A DNA stretch of 64,000 bases from Pandoraea communis (GCF_902459745.1 NZ_CABPSJ010000001.1:186001-250000), one strand, 5' to 3'. Shown: positions 8,731 through 19,249, numbered from the stretch's first letter. The notes: generated by a model not told the origin, from the sequence alone. Numbers and translations: made by a program.

Positions 8731-10533
8731 TCAGGCCTTCGGCGCTTCCGGCTGACGCAGACGGATGTGCAGTTCGCGCAGTTGACGCTCGTCGACCGGC
8801 GACGGCGCCTGCGTGAGCAGATCCTGTGCACGCTGCGTCTTCGGGAACGCGATCACGTCCCGGATCGAATCGGCGCCCGCCATCATCGTGATGATGCGGT
8901 CGAGGCCGAAGGCGATACCGCCGTGCGGGGGCGCGCCGTACTGGAGCGCGTCGAGCAGGAAGCCGAACTTCGCACGGGCCTCTTCCTCACCCAGCTTGAG
9001 CGCGCGGAACACTTTGCTCTGCACGTCTTCCTGGAAGATACGGACCGAACCGCCACCGATTTCCCAGCCGTTCAGCACCATGTCGTAGGCCTTCGCCAGG
9101 CACTTGCCCGGATCGGTCTCGAGATAGTCGATGTGCTCGTCCTTCGGGCTCGTGAACGGGTGATGGCAAGCGACCCAGCGGGCATCTTCTTCGTCGTACT
9201 CGAACATCGGGAAGTCGACGACCCACAGCGGACGCCAGCCGGCTTCGAACAGGCCGTGACTCTTGCCGAATTCCGAGTGACCGATCTTCAGACGCAGCGC
9301 GCCGATGCCGTCGTTGACAACCTTTTCCTTGTCGGCACCGAAGAAGATGATGTCGCCGTCTTGCGCGCCGGTGCGCTCGAGAATCGAGGCGAGCGCGGCG
9401 TCGTGCAGGTTCTTCACGATCGGGCTTTGCAGACCGTCGCGGCCCTTGGCCACTTCGTTGACCTTGATCCACGCCAGACCCTTCGCGCCGTAGATCTTCA
9501 CGAACTCGGTGTAAGCGTCGATTTCGCTACGCGAGATCTCCGCACCGCCCGGCACGCGCAGCGCGACCACACGGCCGCCTTCGGTCGTGGCCGGCACCGA
9601 GAAGACCTTGAAGTCCACATCGGCCATCACGTCGGTCAGTTCGGTGAACTCGAGCTTCACGCGCAGATCGGGCTTGTCGGAGCCGAAGCGACGCATCGCT
9701 TCCGAGTACTCCATGACCGGCACCTTGGCGTCCAGATCCACGTTGATCGCTTCCTTGAACACGTGGCGGATCATGTTCTCGAACAGATCGCGGATTTCCT
9801 GCTCCGAGAGGAACGAGGTTTCGCAGTCGATCTGCGTGAATTCCGGCTGACGGTCGGCGCGCAGGTCTTCGTCGCGGAAGCACTTGGTAATCTGGTAGTA
9901 GCGGTCGAAGCCGGCCACCATCAGCAACTGCTTGAAGAGCTGCGGCGACTGCGGCAGCGCGAAGAACATGCCGGCGTTCACACGCGACGGCACCAGATAG
10001 TCGCGCGCGCCTTCCGGCGTGCTCTTCGTGAGCATCGGGGTTTCGATGTCGATGAAGCCTTGCGCGTCCAGATACTTGCGCACTTCCATCGCCACCTTGT
10101 AGCGCAGGCGCAGGTTGTATTGCATCTGCGGACGACGCAGGTCCAGCACACGATGCGTGAGGCGCGTGGTTTCCGACAGGTTTTCGTCGTCGAGCTGGAA
10201 CGGGGGCGTCACCGACGGGTTGAGCACTTCCAGCGCGTGGCACAGCACTTCAATCTTGCCGCTCGTCAGGTTGGCGTTCTCGGTGCCGGCCGGACGGCTG
10301 CGCACCAGGCCCGTGATCTGCACGCAGAACTCATTGCGCAGGCCTTCAGCGGCCTTGAACATCTCCGCGCGGTCCGGATCGCACACGACCTGCACCAGAC
10401 CCTCGCGATCACGCAGGTCGATGAAGATGACCCCGCCGTGATCACGGCGGCGATTGACCCAGCCACAAAGCTTGACCGTTTGGCCCAGTTGTTGCTCGGT
10501 CACCAGACCGCAGTAGGAGGTACGCATGGACAT
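8731..10533 (-). CDS. aspS: Aspartyl-tRNA synthetase
   Basis: Class II aminoacyl-tRNA synthetase of 600 residues that charges tRNA(Asp), possibly also tRNA(Asn) as in many betaproteobacteria. The N-terminal OB-fold anticodon domain begins [11 protein letters not shown] with [13 protein letters not shown]. Class II motif 2 ([18 protein letters not shown]) and motif 3 ([16 protein letters not shown]) are intact. The start giving MSMRTSYCG is chosen by similarity to family N-termini; an open frame extends 17 codons further upstream. It is 47 nt downstream of the DUF502 gene, a gene order conserved in Burkholderiales. Confidence 0.97.
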   Translation of the reverse strand: MSMRTSYCGLVTEQQLGQTVKLCGWVNRRRDHGGVIFIDLRDREGLVQVVCDPDRAEMFKAAEGLRNEFCVQITGLVRSRPAGTENANLTSGKIEVLCHALEVLNPSVTPPFQLDDENLSETTRLTHRVLDLRRPQMQYNLRLRYKVAMEVRKYLDAQGFIDIETPMLTKSTPEGARDYLVPSRVNAGMFFALPQSPQLFKQLLMVAGFDRYYQITKCFRDEDLRADRQPEFTQIDCETSFLSEQEIRDLFENMIRHVFKEAINVDLDAKVPVMEYSEAMRRFGSDKPDLRVKLEFTELTDVMADVDFKVFSVPATTEGGRVVALRVPGGAEISRSEIDAYTEFVKIYGAKGLAWIKVNEVAKGRDGLQSPIVKNLHDAALASILERTGAQDGDIIFFGADKEKVVNDGIGALRLKIGHSEFGKSHGLFEAGWRPLWVVDFPMFEYDEEDARWVACHHPFTSPKDEHIDYLETDPGKCLAKAYDMVLNGWEIGGGSVRIFQEDVQSKVFRALKLGEEEARAKFGFLLDALQYGAPPHGGIAFGLDRIITMMAGADSIRDVIAFPKTQRAQDLLTQAPSPVDERQLRELHIRLRQPEAPKA

Positions 10534-10580
10534 TTTGCTGTTCCGATTTTCAAAAAATGGCGCCGGCGATTCCCGGTGGC

Positions 10581-11225
10581 TCAAAGGAGCGGGCCGGGAC
10601 GTTGCTGGCGCGGGTTGTGGGCGGGCGCCACCACGCCCATCGATACGATGTACTTGAGGGCCGCGTCGACCGACATGTCGAGTTCAACGACGTCGCTCGC
10701 CCGCATCATCAGGAAGAAGCCTGACGTCGGGTTCGGTGTCGTCGGGACATAGACGCTCACGTAGTCGCCCTGCAAGTGATTGACCACATCGCCGCCCGGC
10801 GCGCCGGTCAGGAAGGCGATGGTCCAGGAATCCGAATGCGGATAACGCACGAGCAACGCCTTGCGAAACGCGTTGCCGTTGCTCGAGAGCAATGTGTCGG
10901 ATACCTGCTTGACGCTGCCGTACAACGGTCCAACGATGGGAATGCGCGTCAGAACGGCCTCCCACCAGCCGACCAGCTTCTGGCCGATGAAATTATGCGC
11001 CAGAAGACCGACGACGAAAACGAACGCCAGCGTGACCACCACGCCGAAGCCCGGCACGCGCATGCCGATGAGGCGCGACGGCTGCCATTCGTCCGGCAGC
11101 AGCAGCAAGGTCTGATCCATCGTACCGATGATCAGACCCAGTACCCACAGCGTGATGGCGAGAGGCACCAGCACCAGCAGGCCGGTGAGGAAAATCGTCT
11201 TCAGCGCGGGTTTCTTAACGCTCAT
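10581..11225 (-). CDS. DUF502 family inner-membrane protein
   Basis: Membrane protein of 214 residues. Two N-terminal transmembrane segments are visible (about residues 9-33 and 61-82), followed by a soluble domain with [19 protein letters not shown] and the [17 protein letters not shown] motif typical of DUF502. The biochemical function of the family is unknown. It lies between the FmdB-type gene and aspS, and co-transcription with aspS is likely. Confidence 0.88.
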   Translation of the reverse strand: MSVKKPALKTIFLTGLLVLVPLAITLWVLGLIIGTMDQTLLLLPDEWQPSRLIGMRVPGFGVVVTLAFVFVVGLLAHNFIGQKLVGWWEAVLTRIPIVGPLYGSVKQVSDTLLSSNGNAFRKALLVRYPHSDSWTIAFLTGAPGGDVVNHLQGDYVSVYVPTTPNPTSGFFLMMRASDVVELDMSVDAALKYIVSMGVVAPAHNPRQQRPGPLL

Positions 11226-11369
11226 GGCAGGACTCGCGAATATTGGCGGCTACGGGGTATCAGCAGGGTTTCACAGCGCCAGACGCCAGAGGCGCCCGGG
11301 GCGGCTTCGGTACTATTGCACGCCAGGCCGCCAGGCTCGGCGTGCAGTGTCTTGTCTCGTTTGTCTCGT

Positions 11370-11708
11370 TCAGTGGCAGGCGCAACCGCCGCCACAGCTT
11401 GCCGACGGGGTGCCGGACGACTCGCCGCCGGACGACGATGCCGACGACGCGCTCTCGCCCGACGATGCTGCCGGTGCCGCTGCGGACGACGATGCCCCGG
11501 CAGCCGGGGCACTCGTGCCGCCCGAACCACCGCGGAAGTCAGTCACATACCATCCCGACCCCTTGAGCTGGAACCCGGCCGCAGTCACCTGCTTGCGAAA
11601 CGTGTCCTTGCCGCATTCCGGGCATTGGGAGAGCGGTTCATCGCTCATTTTTTGCAGCACATCCTTGGCGAAACCGCATGTTTCGCAACGATAAGCGTAG
11701 ATAGGCAT
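11370..11708 (-). CDS. FmdB-type zinc ribbon protein
   Basis: Small putative regulatory protein of 112 residues. The N-terminus MPIYAYRCETCG with C8/C11 and C29/C32 (SQCPECG) forms the zinc ribbon. From about residue 58 the protein is a low-complexity Gly/Ser/Ala tail that ends in a metal-ligand-rich cluster (CGGGCACH). The family role is not established. It is the first gene of the fmdB-DUF502-aspS group, 144 nt before the DUF502 gene. Confidence 0.88.
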   Translation of the reverse strand: MPIYAYRCETCGFAKDVLQKMSDEPLSQCPECGKDTFRKQVTAAGFQLKGSGWYVTDFRGGSGGTSAPAAGASSSAAAPAASSGESASSASSSGGESSGTPSASCGGGCACH

Positions 11709-11869
11709 GATTCTTCCGACGGAAAAAGGCGCGCAAAGCCTTGAATTATAACCGCTTCACAAGGCTTTCGGGATTTGTCGGAGATATATGGGGCCACAGC
11801 CGCGCAAGATCAAGACGGCAGCGTGCCCGCACTTGGCGTAGCGGGCACACCACCTGCCGTCGCACGCCG

Positions 11870-13315
11870 TCAGATCGTCGAAATCTGCTGCTCCGGCGGC
11901 TGATCGCGCGCCGACGCGGGTTGCAGGAGCGAACCGAGCACCATACCGGTGATCGACGCCAGCAAACCGGCCAGTTGCGGCGGCACCAGCGCGTCGGGCG
12001 CCATCGCTTCGCAGGCGATCCACACGATCAGCCCGAAGAAGACGGCCAGCGTGCCGCCCAGCGAACTCGAACGCTTCCAGTACAGACCGAAGGCCAGGGG
12101 CACGAAGCAGCACACGAGCGTGACCTTGTACGCGCTTTCGACCATCTGGAAGATCGATGCCTTCGAATTCAGCGCATACACCAGCACGAGCGCCGTGAAG
12201 CACAGCACGACGATACGCATGAGGCGCAGCAAGTGCCTGTCGTCGATACGGCCCTTGAGCATCGGGCGAACGACGTTCTCGGCAAACGTCACCGACGGCG
12301 CCAGCAGCGTGGCCGACGCGCAGCTCTTGATCGCCGAGAGCAGTGCACCGAAGAACATCACCTGGGCGACGATCGGCACACTAGTAAGCACCAACTGCGG
12401 CAAAATCTGTTGCGGATCGGTACCGATGTATTTCTGCACCATCGACGGGGCAATCAGCAGCGCCGAGTAGGCGAGGAAGATCGGGATGAAGGTGAAGAAG
12501 AAATACAGCACGCCGCCCGTCACCGAGCCGGACACCGCGATGTTCTCCGACTTGGACGACATGACACGCTGGAACACGTCCTGCTGCGGAATCGATCCGA
12601 ACATCATGGTCACACCGGCCGCAATGAACGCCAATACGTCCGCAGGATTCATCTCAGGCAGAAACACGAACTTGCCGGCCTCCGAGGCGTGCGCGATCAC
12701 GGCGCTCGCCCCGCCCGGCACCATACCCGAGACGACCACGGCGATGTACATGAGGCCGACGACGATGATGATCATCTGGATGAAGTCGGTCACCGCCACC
12801 GAGATCATGCCGCCGAGCAGCGTGTAGGCCAGCACCGAGATCGCGCCGATGATCATGCCCGTCGGCTCCGACATCGCACCGCCCGACACGGTATGGAACA
12901 CGAGGCCCAACGCCTTGATCTGCGCACCGACCCAGCCGAGGTACGAGATCACGATGGCGATGCTGGTCACGAGTTCGACCGTGCGGTTGTACTTGAGCTT
13001 GTAGAAGTCGCCGATCGTCATCAGGTTCATGCGATACAGCTTGCGGGCAAAGAACATGCCCACGAGAACCAGACACATCGACGACCCGAACGGATCGGAG
13101 ACCACGCCGCGCAGGCCTTCTCCGAGGAAGGTGGCGGGGATGCCGAGCACCGCTTCCGAGCCGAACCACGTGGCGAACACGACGGCAACGACCATGCCGT
13201 AGGGCAGACGGCGGCCGGCGACGGTGAAATCCTTGGTATTGCGGACCTTGAGGGCGGCCAACAGCCCGATGGCCACCGAAATGACCCAATACAGAATGAC
13301 AAACCAGATCAGCAT
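11870..13315 (-). CDS. Sodium:solute symporter (SSS family)
   Basis: Inner-membrane symporter of 481 residues with about 12-13 predicted hydrophobic segments. It has the SSS signature region GRRLPYGMVVAVVFATWFGSEAVLG near residues 39-58 and the sodium-site helix GMISVAVTDFIQMIIIVVGL in the middle. The substrate is not readable from sequence. It is flanked by unrelated genes and probably monocistronic, with its own promoter about 220 nt upstream. Confidence 0.88.
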   Translation of the reverse strand: MLIWFVILYWVISVAIGLLAALKVRNTKDFTVAGRRLPYGMVVAVVFATWFGSEAVLGIPATFLGEGLRGVVSDPFGSSMCLVLVGMFFARKLYRMNLMTIGDFYKLKYNRTVELVTSIAIVISYLGWVGAQIKALGLVFHTVSGGAMSEPTGMIIGAISVLAYTLLGGMISVAVTDFIQMIIIVVGLMYIAVVVSGMVPGGASAVIAHASEAGKFVFLPEMNPADVLAFIAAGVTMMFGSIPQQDVFQRVMSSKSENIAVSGSVTGGVLYFFFTFIPIFLAYSALLIAPSMVQKYIGTDPQQILPQLVLTSVPIVAQVMFFGALLSAIKSCASATLLAPSVTFAENVVRPMLKGRIDDRHLLRLMRIVVLCFTALVLVYALNSKASIFQMVESAYKVTLVCCFVPLAFGLYWKRSSSLGGTLAVFFGLIVWIACEAMAPDALVPPQLAGLLASITGMVLGSLLQPASARDQPPEQQISTI

Positions 13316-13687
13316 AACGCGGCCCCAGCCAAGCCCCAGGGCGACGGTCTTGGCAGAGCGGCGTCAGCTGCGGGCATGATCCGGCCGCATGAAGCCGCCG
13401 CGCGAGCTAACGATACCGAGCCTTGGGCCGCAGCCTTCCGGGCAACAGAAAATCAGGTCGAGCATGACGGGGCTGATGCGATTCAGCACTCGGGGGCGCC
13501 CGTTTTGCCACCTGGCGAAAAAATTTCCGGCCGATTATAGCGGCGCGAAAGACGTGCGGGGAAAAAATCACAATTCCCCCCGCGGATCATGGCAAATATC
13601 GGGAAATGCCCAATGTCTGGGGCGACTTACCGGCAGTTGGCATCAACGCTTGGCTGCGGTCAGTTCGCCGCAACAGCAGGTTGCGGC
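13316..13687. other. Intergenic region with symporter promoter and long leader
   Basis: 372 nt without a convincing gene. On the minus strand a perfect -10 box TATAAT lies at 13539-13534, with a poor -35 region (TTCCCC) 18 nt upstream. This implies an mRNA leader of about 210 nt before the symporter ATG. A 33-codon open frame (13465-13364) lies in the leader but has no ribosome-binding site. Nothing else recognised. Confidence 0.5.
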
Positions 13688-14401
13688 TCAGCGGCGGCGC
13701 CAGACCATCCAGTGCTCGGCCCCGGCGAAGACCGGCACCGAGTCGTCGACCTGCCGATTCGTCTCGCAGACGAAGTCCTGGGCCAGCAGGGTGTCAAGCG
13801 CGTCGGGCGCGATGCCGAACGGCGGGCCTTTTACCGTCTCTTTGAGGAAAAAGAATCCGGCCAGACGCGCCCCTTGCGGCAGCAGTTGCGCCATGCGGCG
13901 GGCATAGTCCTGCCAAAGTGTGCGAGGCAAGGCGCAGAGAAACGCCCGCTCGTAGATCAGGTCGAGCGCGAACGGTGGGGTGTAGGTGAAGAAATCGGCC
14001 TGCTCGACAAGCGATGCACGCGGCCCCAGTTGGGCTTGCGCCGATTCGACGGCGACCGGAGAGAAATCGATGGCCCGCACAGGCCAGCCTTGTGCGTCGA
14101 GCCACGCCGCTTCGTACGCCGCGCCGCAGCCTGGAATCAGCGTGGCGCGCGGTGCGCTCTCTGCCGCCACGAAATCGCGCAGCGCCTGCGGCACACCGGC
14201 GGCATCCCACGGCATGAACGCGTTTGCGAAGCGTTCATCCCAGAATTCCGCACGCGACGGATCGCGGTGGGAAAAAGAGGGTGCGGATGGCACGGATGCC
14301 GTCGACGGCGCCGTTGATGGCACGGGTGCCCCGCCCGCTTCCGGGCGGTCATCGCCGCGAGGTGCGGCGGGCATGGCAGATATCTTCCGAGCGAAGGGCA
14401 C
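13688..14401 (-). CDS. SAM-dependent methyltransferase, thiopurine methyltransferase-like
   Basis: Class I methyltransferase of 237 residues (228 from the alternative start). It resembles the TPMT family: FWDERFANAFMPWDAAGVPQAL, the SAM-binding TLIPGCGAAYEAAWL (motif I), IDFSPVAVESA, and YERAFLCALPRTLW. The first 40 residues are low-complexity. Two starts are possible: GTG at 14401 with GGAG at 6 nt, or ATG at 14374 with GGAAG. It lies 20 nt downstream of ubiB and is probably the last gene of the ubiJ-ubiB unit. The substrate is unknown. Confidence 0.8.
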   Translation of the reverse strand: MPFARKISAMPAAPRGDDRPEAGGAPVPSTAPSTASVPSAPSFSHRDPSRAEFWDERFANAFMPWDAAGVPQALRDFVAAESAPRATLIPGCGAAYEAAWLDAQGWPVRAIDFSPVAVESAQAQLGPRASLVEQADFFTYTPPFALDLIYERAFLCALPRTLWQDYARRMAQLLPQGARLAGFFFLKETVKGPPFGIAPDALDTLLAQDFVCETNRQVDDSVPVFAGAEHWMVWRRR

Positions 14402-14421
14402 CGTCGGCTCCTGTTCGAGAA

Positions 14422-15981
14422 TCAGCTATAGAGCCAGGCGAAGGCCGCCAACACGCCGATGGCGAGCCCGCCCACCAGACAGAACGCGCCCGTCAGCAGC
14501 CGGTTGGTGCGGCGTTGCTCCTGCAGCAGCGCAAGCAGCAGCGTGTCGTCTTGCGGACGTGCATGGGCCGCCAGCGCCTGATGAATGAGACGCGGCAGTT
14601 GCGGCATCGTCTTGCTCCACTGCGGCACCTCGGTCTTCAGGCGTTCGAGCCAGCCGCGCGGGCCGATCTGCTCGGCCATCCAGCGCTCGAGGAACGGCTT
14701 GGCCGTCTTCCACAGATCCAGATCCGGATCGAGCTGACGACCGAGTCCTTCGATATTGAGCAGCGTCTTTTGCAGCAGCACGAGTTGCGGCTGAATCTCG
14801 ACATTGAACCGGCGCGACGTCTGGAACAGACGCATGAGCACCAGCCCCAGCGAAATTTCCTTGAGCGGCCGGTCGAAGTACGGTTCGCAGACTGCGCGAA
14901 TGGCCCCTTCCAGCTCTTCGACGCGCGTATCCTGCGGCACCCAGCCCGACTCGAGGTGCAGCGAAGCCACCCGGTGGTAGTCGCGACGGAAGAACGCGAG
15001 GAAGTTCTGGGCCAGATAATTCTTGTCGAATTCGGACAGCGCGCCGACGATGCCGCAATCAAGCGCGATGTAACGGCCGAACGTTGCGGGGTCGAGGCTG
15101 ACAAGAATGTTGCCTGGGTGCATATCGGCGTGGAAAAAGCCGTCGCGCAGGAACTGCGTAAAGAAAATCTCGACGCCCTCGCGTGCGAGCTTCTTCAGAT
15201 CGACACCCGCCTCGCGCAGCACTTCGATCTGGCTAATCGGCACCCCGTGCATCCGTTCCATCACGAGAACGAAGCTGGAGCTGAACTCCCAGTAGATCTC
15301 GGGCACCATCAACATGCCCGAGTCGAGGAAATTGCGGCGAAGCTGCGCTGCGTTGGCGGCTTCGCGCATCAGATCGAGTTCGTCATGCAAATATTTGTCG
15401 AATTCGGCGACCACCTCGCGCGGCTTCAGACGCTTGCCATCCGGCCACAGGCGCTCCACCCAGCCCGCCAGATCGCGCATGAGGGCCAGATCGCTGTCGA
15501 TCACGCCGAGCATGTTCGGGCGCAGCACCTTGACGGCGACTTCCTTGCCCGCATGTTCGCCGTGACGAATGCGTGCGAAGTGCACCTGCGCAATCGACGC
15601 GCTCGCAACCGGCGTGCGCTCGAACTCCACGAACACCTCTTCGAGCGGGTGCCCCAGCGACTTCTCGATGGCGGCGCGCGCCACCTCGGGATCGAACGGC
15701 GGCACCTGATCCTGCAGTCGGGCCAGCTCCTGCGCAATGTCGGGCGGCATCAGATCGCGACGCGTCGAGAGCACCTGTCCGAACTTCACGAAGATCGGGC
15801 CCAGCGATTCGAGGGCGAGGCGCAGGCGTTCGCCGCGCGGGGCTTTCAGCCCGCTGCGTCCGAACGACAGCACGCGCAACACCCCGCGCGCGAAGGGATG
15901 GGGAATGCTCGAGAGCACCAGCTCATCGAGCCCGTATCGATAGCAGACGAAAAAGATCTTGATCAGGCGCAGAAGACGCAT
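14422..15981 (-). CDS. ubiB: Ubiquinone biosynthesis accessory ATPase/kinase-like protein UbiB
   Basis: ABC1/COQ8-family protein of 519 residues required for ubiquinone synthesis. It carries the family-specific KxGQ segment [16 protein letters not shown] (about residues 64-79), the Ala-rich [13 protein letters not shown] loop, the catalytic lysine in [10 protein letters not shown], the [11 protein letters not shown] catalytic loop and the LDCGIVG metal-binding motif. One or two C-terminal hydrophobic helices anchor it in the membrane (last 30 residues). The gene starts 3 nt after ubiJ. Confidence 0.95.
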   Translation of the reverse strand: MRLLRLIKIFFVCYRYGLDELVLSSIPHPFARGVLRVLSFGRSGLKAPRGERLRLALESLGPIFVKFGQVLSTRRDLMPPDIAQELARLQDQVPPFDPEVARAAIEKSLGHPLEEVFVEFERTPVASASIAQVHFARIRHGEHAGKEVAVKVLRPNMLGVIDSDLALMRDLAGWVERLWPDGKRLKPREVVAEFDKYLHDELDLMREAANAAQLRRNFLDSGMLMVPEIYWEFSSSFVLVMERMHGVPISQIEVLREAGVDLKKLAREGVEIFFTQFLRDGFFHADMHPGNILVSLDPATFGRYIALDCGIVGALSEFDKNYLAQNFLAFFRRDYHRVASLHLESGWVPQDTRVEELEGAIRAVCEPYFDRPLKEISLGLVLMRLFQTSRRFNVEIQPQLVLLQKTLLNIEGLGRQLDPDLDLWKTAKPFLERWMAEQIGPRGWLERLKTEVPQWSKTMPQLPRLIHQALAAHARPQDDTLLLALLQEQRRTNRLLTGAFCLVGGLAIGVLAAFAWLYS

Positions 15982-15984
15982 CGG

Positions 15985-16620
15985 TCAGCGGCCTCCCTGA
16001 GTGCGGGATGCCGGGGCGGGCGCGTTGTTGCGCACGCCCTTCTGGCGTTCGAGCTTTTCGATGCGTTTCTCCAGACGCGCGAGGTCGTCGCGCAATGTGC
16101 CGATATCGTTGCGTATCGCGTCGAGGCGCCCACGCGCCACGAGCAACGGATTCTCTTCCACGAGGTAATCCGCGAGCGATCGTGCCAGCGTGTCGCCGGT
16201 GCGGCGCGCGGTGGCCACGGCGGCCTTGCCGGTCTGCGTCACCCGATGGGCGGCAGCGTCGCCGATGACCTTGCTCAAGTCTTCCGCCACCTCCCAGCGC
16301 AGGTGCTGGGCAAGATACGACACGGTGTTGGCAAACTCGGCATCGCCTTCGATCTTGACGTGACGCATGACGGCGGCCTGACCGCCCCCCGCGAAATCGG
16401 CGAGCGCCGACGGTGGCACCGAGATGCTGACGTCGCAGGGCAGGTCGGCCTCGGCGGCGGCGAGGTAGCCGTCGTCACCCACACGAAGACGCAGGTCGAT
16501 AGCCGACATCGCGAGCCGGGCAGACGCGCCGATATGATGGCGCAAGCGCTCGCGCGCCCACGGTTCGCGGGCAAGCAGGTGGTTCACGGTGGCGGCAAAG
16601 GCTTTGGCGGCGACGGTCAT
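15985..16620 (-). CDS. ubiJ: Ubiquinone biosynthesis accessory factor UbiJ (SCP2 domain)
   Basis: Lipid-binding accessory factor of 211 residues for the aerobic ubiquinone complex. The N-terminal two-thirds is an SCP2-like domain (DLRLRVGDDGYL, then HVKIEGDAEFANTVSYLAQHLRWEVAEDLSKVIGDAAAHR). The C-terminal segment RNDIGTLRDDLARLEKRIEKLERQK (about residues 171-195) is a predicted coiled coil, as in UbiJ. Its position directly before ubiB, and in the same neighbourhood as ubiE, supports the assignment. Confidence 0.9.
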   Translation of the reverse strand: MTVAAKAFAATVNHLLAREPWARERLRHHIGASARLAMSAIDLRLRVGDDGYLAAAEADLPCDVSISVPPSALADFAGGGQAAVMRHVKIEGDAEFANTVSYLAQHLRWEVAEDLSKVIGDAAAHRVTQTGKAAVATARRTGDTLARSLADYLVEENPLLVARGRLDAIRNDIGTLRDDLARLEKRIEKLERQKGVRNNAPAPASRTQGGR

Positions 16621-16691
16621 GAGCTTGGCGGCCGGCCGGACTGAACACCGGTCGTACCGAAAGACGCCGCCCGACGATGCATTGCGGACGG

Positions 16692-16728
16692 CAAAAACAA
16701 AAGAGCCCGCGCTTCAAACGCGGGCTCT
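16692..16728 (-). terminator. Intrinsic terminator after the Tim44-like gene
   Basis: Minus-strand 10-bp perfect stem AGAGCCCGCG / CGCGGGCTCT (16728-16719 with 16711-16702), loop 7 nt, followed by TTTTGTTTTT. It separates the Tim44-like gene from ubiJ-ubiB. Confidence 0.92.
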
Positions 16729-16765
16729 CATTGTAAGGCAGGTTACGGCAAAAACGGCGCGAGGC

Positions 16766-17743
16766 TTAGAGCTGCTGAATTCCGGCGAGCACCCAGCCAC
16801 CGCTGCCGGCGACCGGCTTGGTCAGGTTCCACACCTCGTTGAACGGCTCGGCCGCTGCGCCTTCGGCTTCGCGGATCAGGCCCGAGAAGCGGACGCTTGC
16901 CATGTACTCGGCGGCCGTTTGCTCGATGCCGAGCAGTTCGGCGTCGAGTTGCACGACGTCCGTACGGTTGGTCGACTTGCCGCGCTCTTCGAGGTCCATC
17001 TTGATTTCCGCGAACATCTGCGGCGTGGTGAACTCGTTGATATCGGCCTGATCGCCCTTGTCCCATGCGGCTTGCAGACGATTGAAGTACACCTTGGCAC
17101 TACGCAGGAAGCCCTCAACGTCGAAGCCTGCCGGCACCCCGAACGGGGCAGCGGCGGCAGCAGTGGCAGCACCGGCAGCCGGCACAGCCGACAGCGACGG
17201 CTGAGCCAACGGCGCCGGTTGCGACGACGGTTGCTGCTGGCTGTCCCACGACTGACGCAGGGAGTTGTTCGACGCATCGTTGCCTGCGCCGGCATAGGCC
17301 GGCGTCTGCGACTGCGACTTATTGCCGCGGAAACGACGGATCAGCCACATGGCGGCGAAAGCGATCAGCGCAATGATGATGACGTTGGCCATCATGCTCG
17401 CGAAGGCCCCGCCCATACCGAAGTGCGACAGCAGCGCCGCGATACCGAGGCCAGCGGCCAGACCGGCGATCGGGCCGAGCCAGCGATTGGCCGGCTTGGC
17501 GGCGGCTGCCCCTGCGGCCCCCGCACCTGCGGCAGCCGGCGCGGCTTGCTGCGGCGCTGTGCCCGGCGCGGCTTGCGTCGGTTGTTGCGGCGTTTGCTGG
17601 CGTTGCGTCACGGTGTTGGACTGCTTGCCGATGCTCCGGCCGCCGCCAACGCGTTTGGCATCGGCATCCGCGATCGTCATGCCGACCGCCAATACGCCGG
17701 CCACTACGCCCAACAACAGCTTGTTTTTCAGGAACTGGAACAT
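16766..17743 (-). CDS. Tim44-like domain membrane protein
   Basis: Protein of 325 residues. It has an N-terminal signal-like helix (residues 7-28) ending in ADADAKRVGGGRSIGKQ, then a Gln/Pro/Ala-rich linker, transmembrane segments at about 88-107 and 117-133 followed by RRFRG, a second low-complexity linker, and a C-terminal Tim44-like domain (about 205-325: FLRSAKVYFNRLQAAWDKGDQADINEFTTPQMFAEIK, ending VWNLTKPVAGSGGWVLAGIQQL). The family is widespread in proteobacteria with no settled function; it resembles the mitochondrial import motor subunit. It lies between ubiE and ubiJ. Confidence 0.88.
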   Translation of the reverse strand: MFQFLKNKLLLGVVAGVLAVGMTIADADAKRVGGGRSIGKQSNTVTQRQQTPQQPTQAAPGTAPQQAAPAAAGAGAAGAAAAKPANRWLGPIAGLAAGLGIAALLSHFGMGGAFASMMANVIIIALIAFAAMWLIRRFRGNKSQSQTPAYAGAGNDASNNSLRQSWDSQQQPSSQPAPLAQPSLSAVPAAGAATAAAAAPFGVPAGFDVEGFLRSAKVYFNRLQAAWDKGDQADINEFTTPQMFAEIKMDLEERGKSTNRTDVVQLDAELLGIEQTAAEYMASVRFSGLIREAEGAAAEPFNEVWNLTKPVAGSGGWVLAGIQQL

Positions 17744-17885
17744 CGTTCTGGTCTCTCCGTGGAGTTTATAGGTTGCTGTCTACAGACATGCGTCGCCCCG
17801 AATGGTTCAGTACTTTTTTTACGTATTGAAACCAGACTAGGCGACGACCGATTCTGCCACAGCAAAATTAGCTTGTACTTAGAGA

Positions 17886-17924
17886 AGCGCCCCGGCGCGG
17901 AATTTTTCCGCAAACCGAGGCGCT
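17886..17924 (-). terminator. Possible terminator hairpin after ubiE
   Basis: AGCGCCCCGG / CCGAGGCGCT can pair over 10 bp with one mismatch, enclosing a second small hairpin GCGGAATTTTTCCGC. It is 41 nt downstream of the ubiE stop codon but lacks a T-run, so termination is uncertain. Confidence 0.4.
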
Positions 17925-17964
17925 GAGTCGAATCAGGTGAGTGAGTACTTAGTTTTCCGACGCG

Positions 17965-18699
17965 TCAGAACTTGCGTCCGATATGCAGCGCGACCACGCC
18001 GGCGCTCAGGTTGTGGTACTCCACGCGCTCCAGACCGACCTCTTCCATCATCGTCTTGAGCGTTTCCTGATCGGGGTGCATGCGGATCGACTCGGCCAGA
18101 TAGCGGTAGCTCTCGGCGTCGCCTGCAATGCGCGAACCCAGCCACGGCAACACCTTGAAGGAATAGGCGTCGTACGCCTTTTCCAGCGGTTGCCAGACTT
18201 TCGAGAACTCCAGCACCATCACCTTGCCGCCCGGCTTGATGACACGGCGCATTTCGGCGAGGGCGGCGTCCTTGTGGGTCATGTTGCGCAGGCCGAACGC
18301 CACGGTCACCACATCGAAATAATTCGACGGGAACGGTAGTTTCTCGGCGTCGCACAGCAGCGTCGGGGTGACGATGCCCGCGTCGAGCAGGCGATCGCGG
18401 CCCACGCGCAGCATGGATTCATTGATGTCGGTGAGCCAGACCTCGCCGGTCGGGCCCGCGGCACGGGCGAACGCCTTCGACAGGTCGCCGGTGCCACCCG
18501 CGATGTCGAGCACCTTGAAGCCGGGGCGCACGGCAGCGCGCCCGATCGTGAAGGCCTTCCAGATCCGGTGCAGACCGCCCGACATCAGGTCGTTCATGAT
18601 GTCGTACTTGCTCGCCACCGAATGGAACACCTCGGCAACCTTGCCGGCCTTTTCCTTCTCGTCGACGGTTTCATAACCGAAGTGGGTCTGTTGGCCCAT
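17965..18699 (-). CDS. ubiE: Ubiquinone/menaquinone C-methyltransferase UbiE
   Basis: SAM-dependent C-methyltransferase of 244 residues in ubiquinone (and, where present, menaquinone) synthesis. Signatures: [17 protein letters not shown] (residues 35-51), SAM motif [16 protein letters not shown], and the late motif [20 protein letters not shown]. The start ATG ([12 protein letters not shown]) has GGAG at 6 nt; an in-frame start six codons upstream is less well placed. It lies 57 nt downstream of the DUF971 gene. Confidence 0.96.
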   Translation of the reverse strand: MGQQTHFGYETVDEKEKAGKVAEVFHSVASKYDIMNDLMSGGLHRIWKAFTIGRAAVRPGFKVLDIAGGTGDLSKAFARAAGPTGEVWLTDINESMLRVGRDRLLDAGIVTPTLLCDAEKLPFPSNYFDVVTVAFGLRNMTHKDAALAEMRRVIKPGGKVMVLEFSKVWQPLEKAYDAYSFKVLPWLGSRIAGDAESYRYLAESIRMHPDQETLKTMMEEVGLERVEYHNLSAGVVALHIGRKF

Positions 18700-18756
18700 T
18701 GCAATCTCCAAAATCATGTAAGCGGGTGCCCACTCTGTGGGCGCCCCGCCGGGGCC

Positions 18757-19170
18757 TCAATGGTGGTGGCAGCCGCCGGCAGCCGGCGACGGCATCGGCG
18801 TGTCGCGGTCGACGCCCGCCGCCGCGAGCTTGTCCAGATATTCCTGCCACAGGGCGTCCTGACGCACGCACAGCTCGTAGAGGTAATCCCACGAATAGAT
18901 GCCGGTGTCGTGACCGTCCGAAAAGACCGGCCGCACCGCGTAGTTGCCGATGGGCTCGAGACCGTTCAGCGTAACGTCACGCTTGCCGGTTTGCAGCGTC
19001 TCCTGCCCCGGCCCGTGACCGCGCACTTCCGCCGACGGCGAGAGCACGCGCAGCAATTCGAACGGCAGGCGGTAGTGTGTGCCGTCCTCGTAACCAAGTT
19101 CCAGCACCTTTGATGCGCGATGCAGCGTCAGGGAAACGGGAATCGGCGTGTCTTTCTCCAGCCCAGCCAT
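18757..19170 (-). CDS. DUF971 domain protein (gamma-butyrobetaine hydroxylase N-terminal-like)
   Basis: Small protein of 137 residues. The DUF971 core covers about residues 10-115 (LTLHRASKVLELGYEDGTHYRLPFELLRVLSPSAEVRGHG and GNYAVRPVFSDGHDTGIYSWDYLYEL). The C-terminus ends in GGCHHH, a likely metal-binding tail. The family fold occurs in GBBH-like enzymes and in Fe-S-linked proteins; its role here is unknown. It is probably co-transcribed with ubiE. Confidence 0.85.
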   Translation of the reverse strand: MAGLEKDTPIPVSLTLHRASKVLELGYEDGTHYRLPFELLRVLSPSAEVRGHGPGQETLQTGKRDVTLNGLEPIGNYAVRPVFSDGHDTGIYSWDYLYELCVRQDALWQEYLDKLAAAGVDRDTPMPSPAAGGCHHH

Positions 19171-19249
19171 TGTCTTGCTCCAGAAGAATCAGTCGGTGTG
19201 CCGACAGGCGGCACATCGGCCGGCAGTATAGCTGCTCAGGTTCCAACGG

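Noticed and set aside
13364-13465. 33-codon open frame in the symporter leader (minus strand)
   Set aside because: No ribosome-binding site and no regulatory codon run; kept only as part of the leader description.
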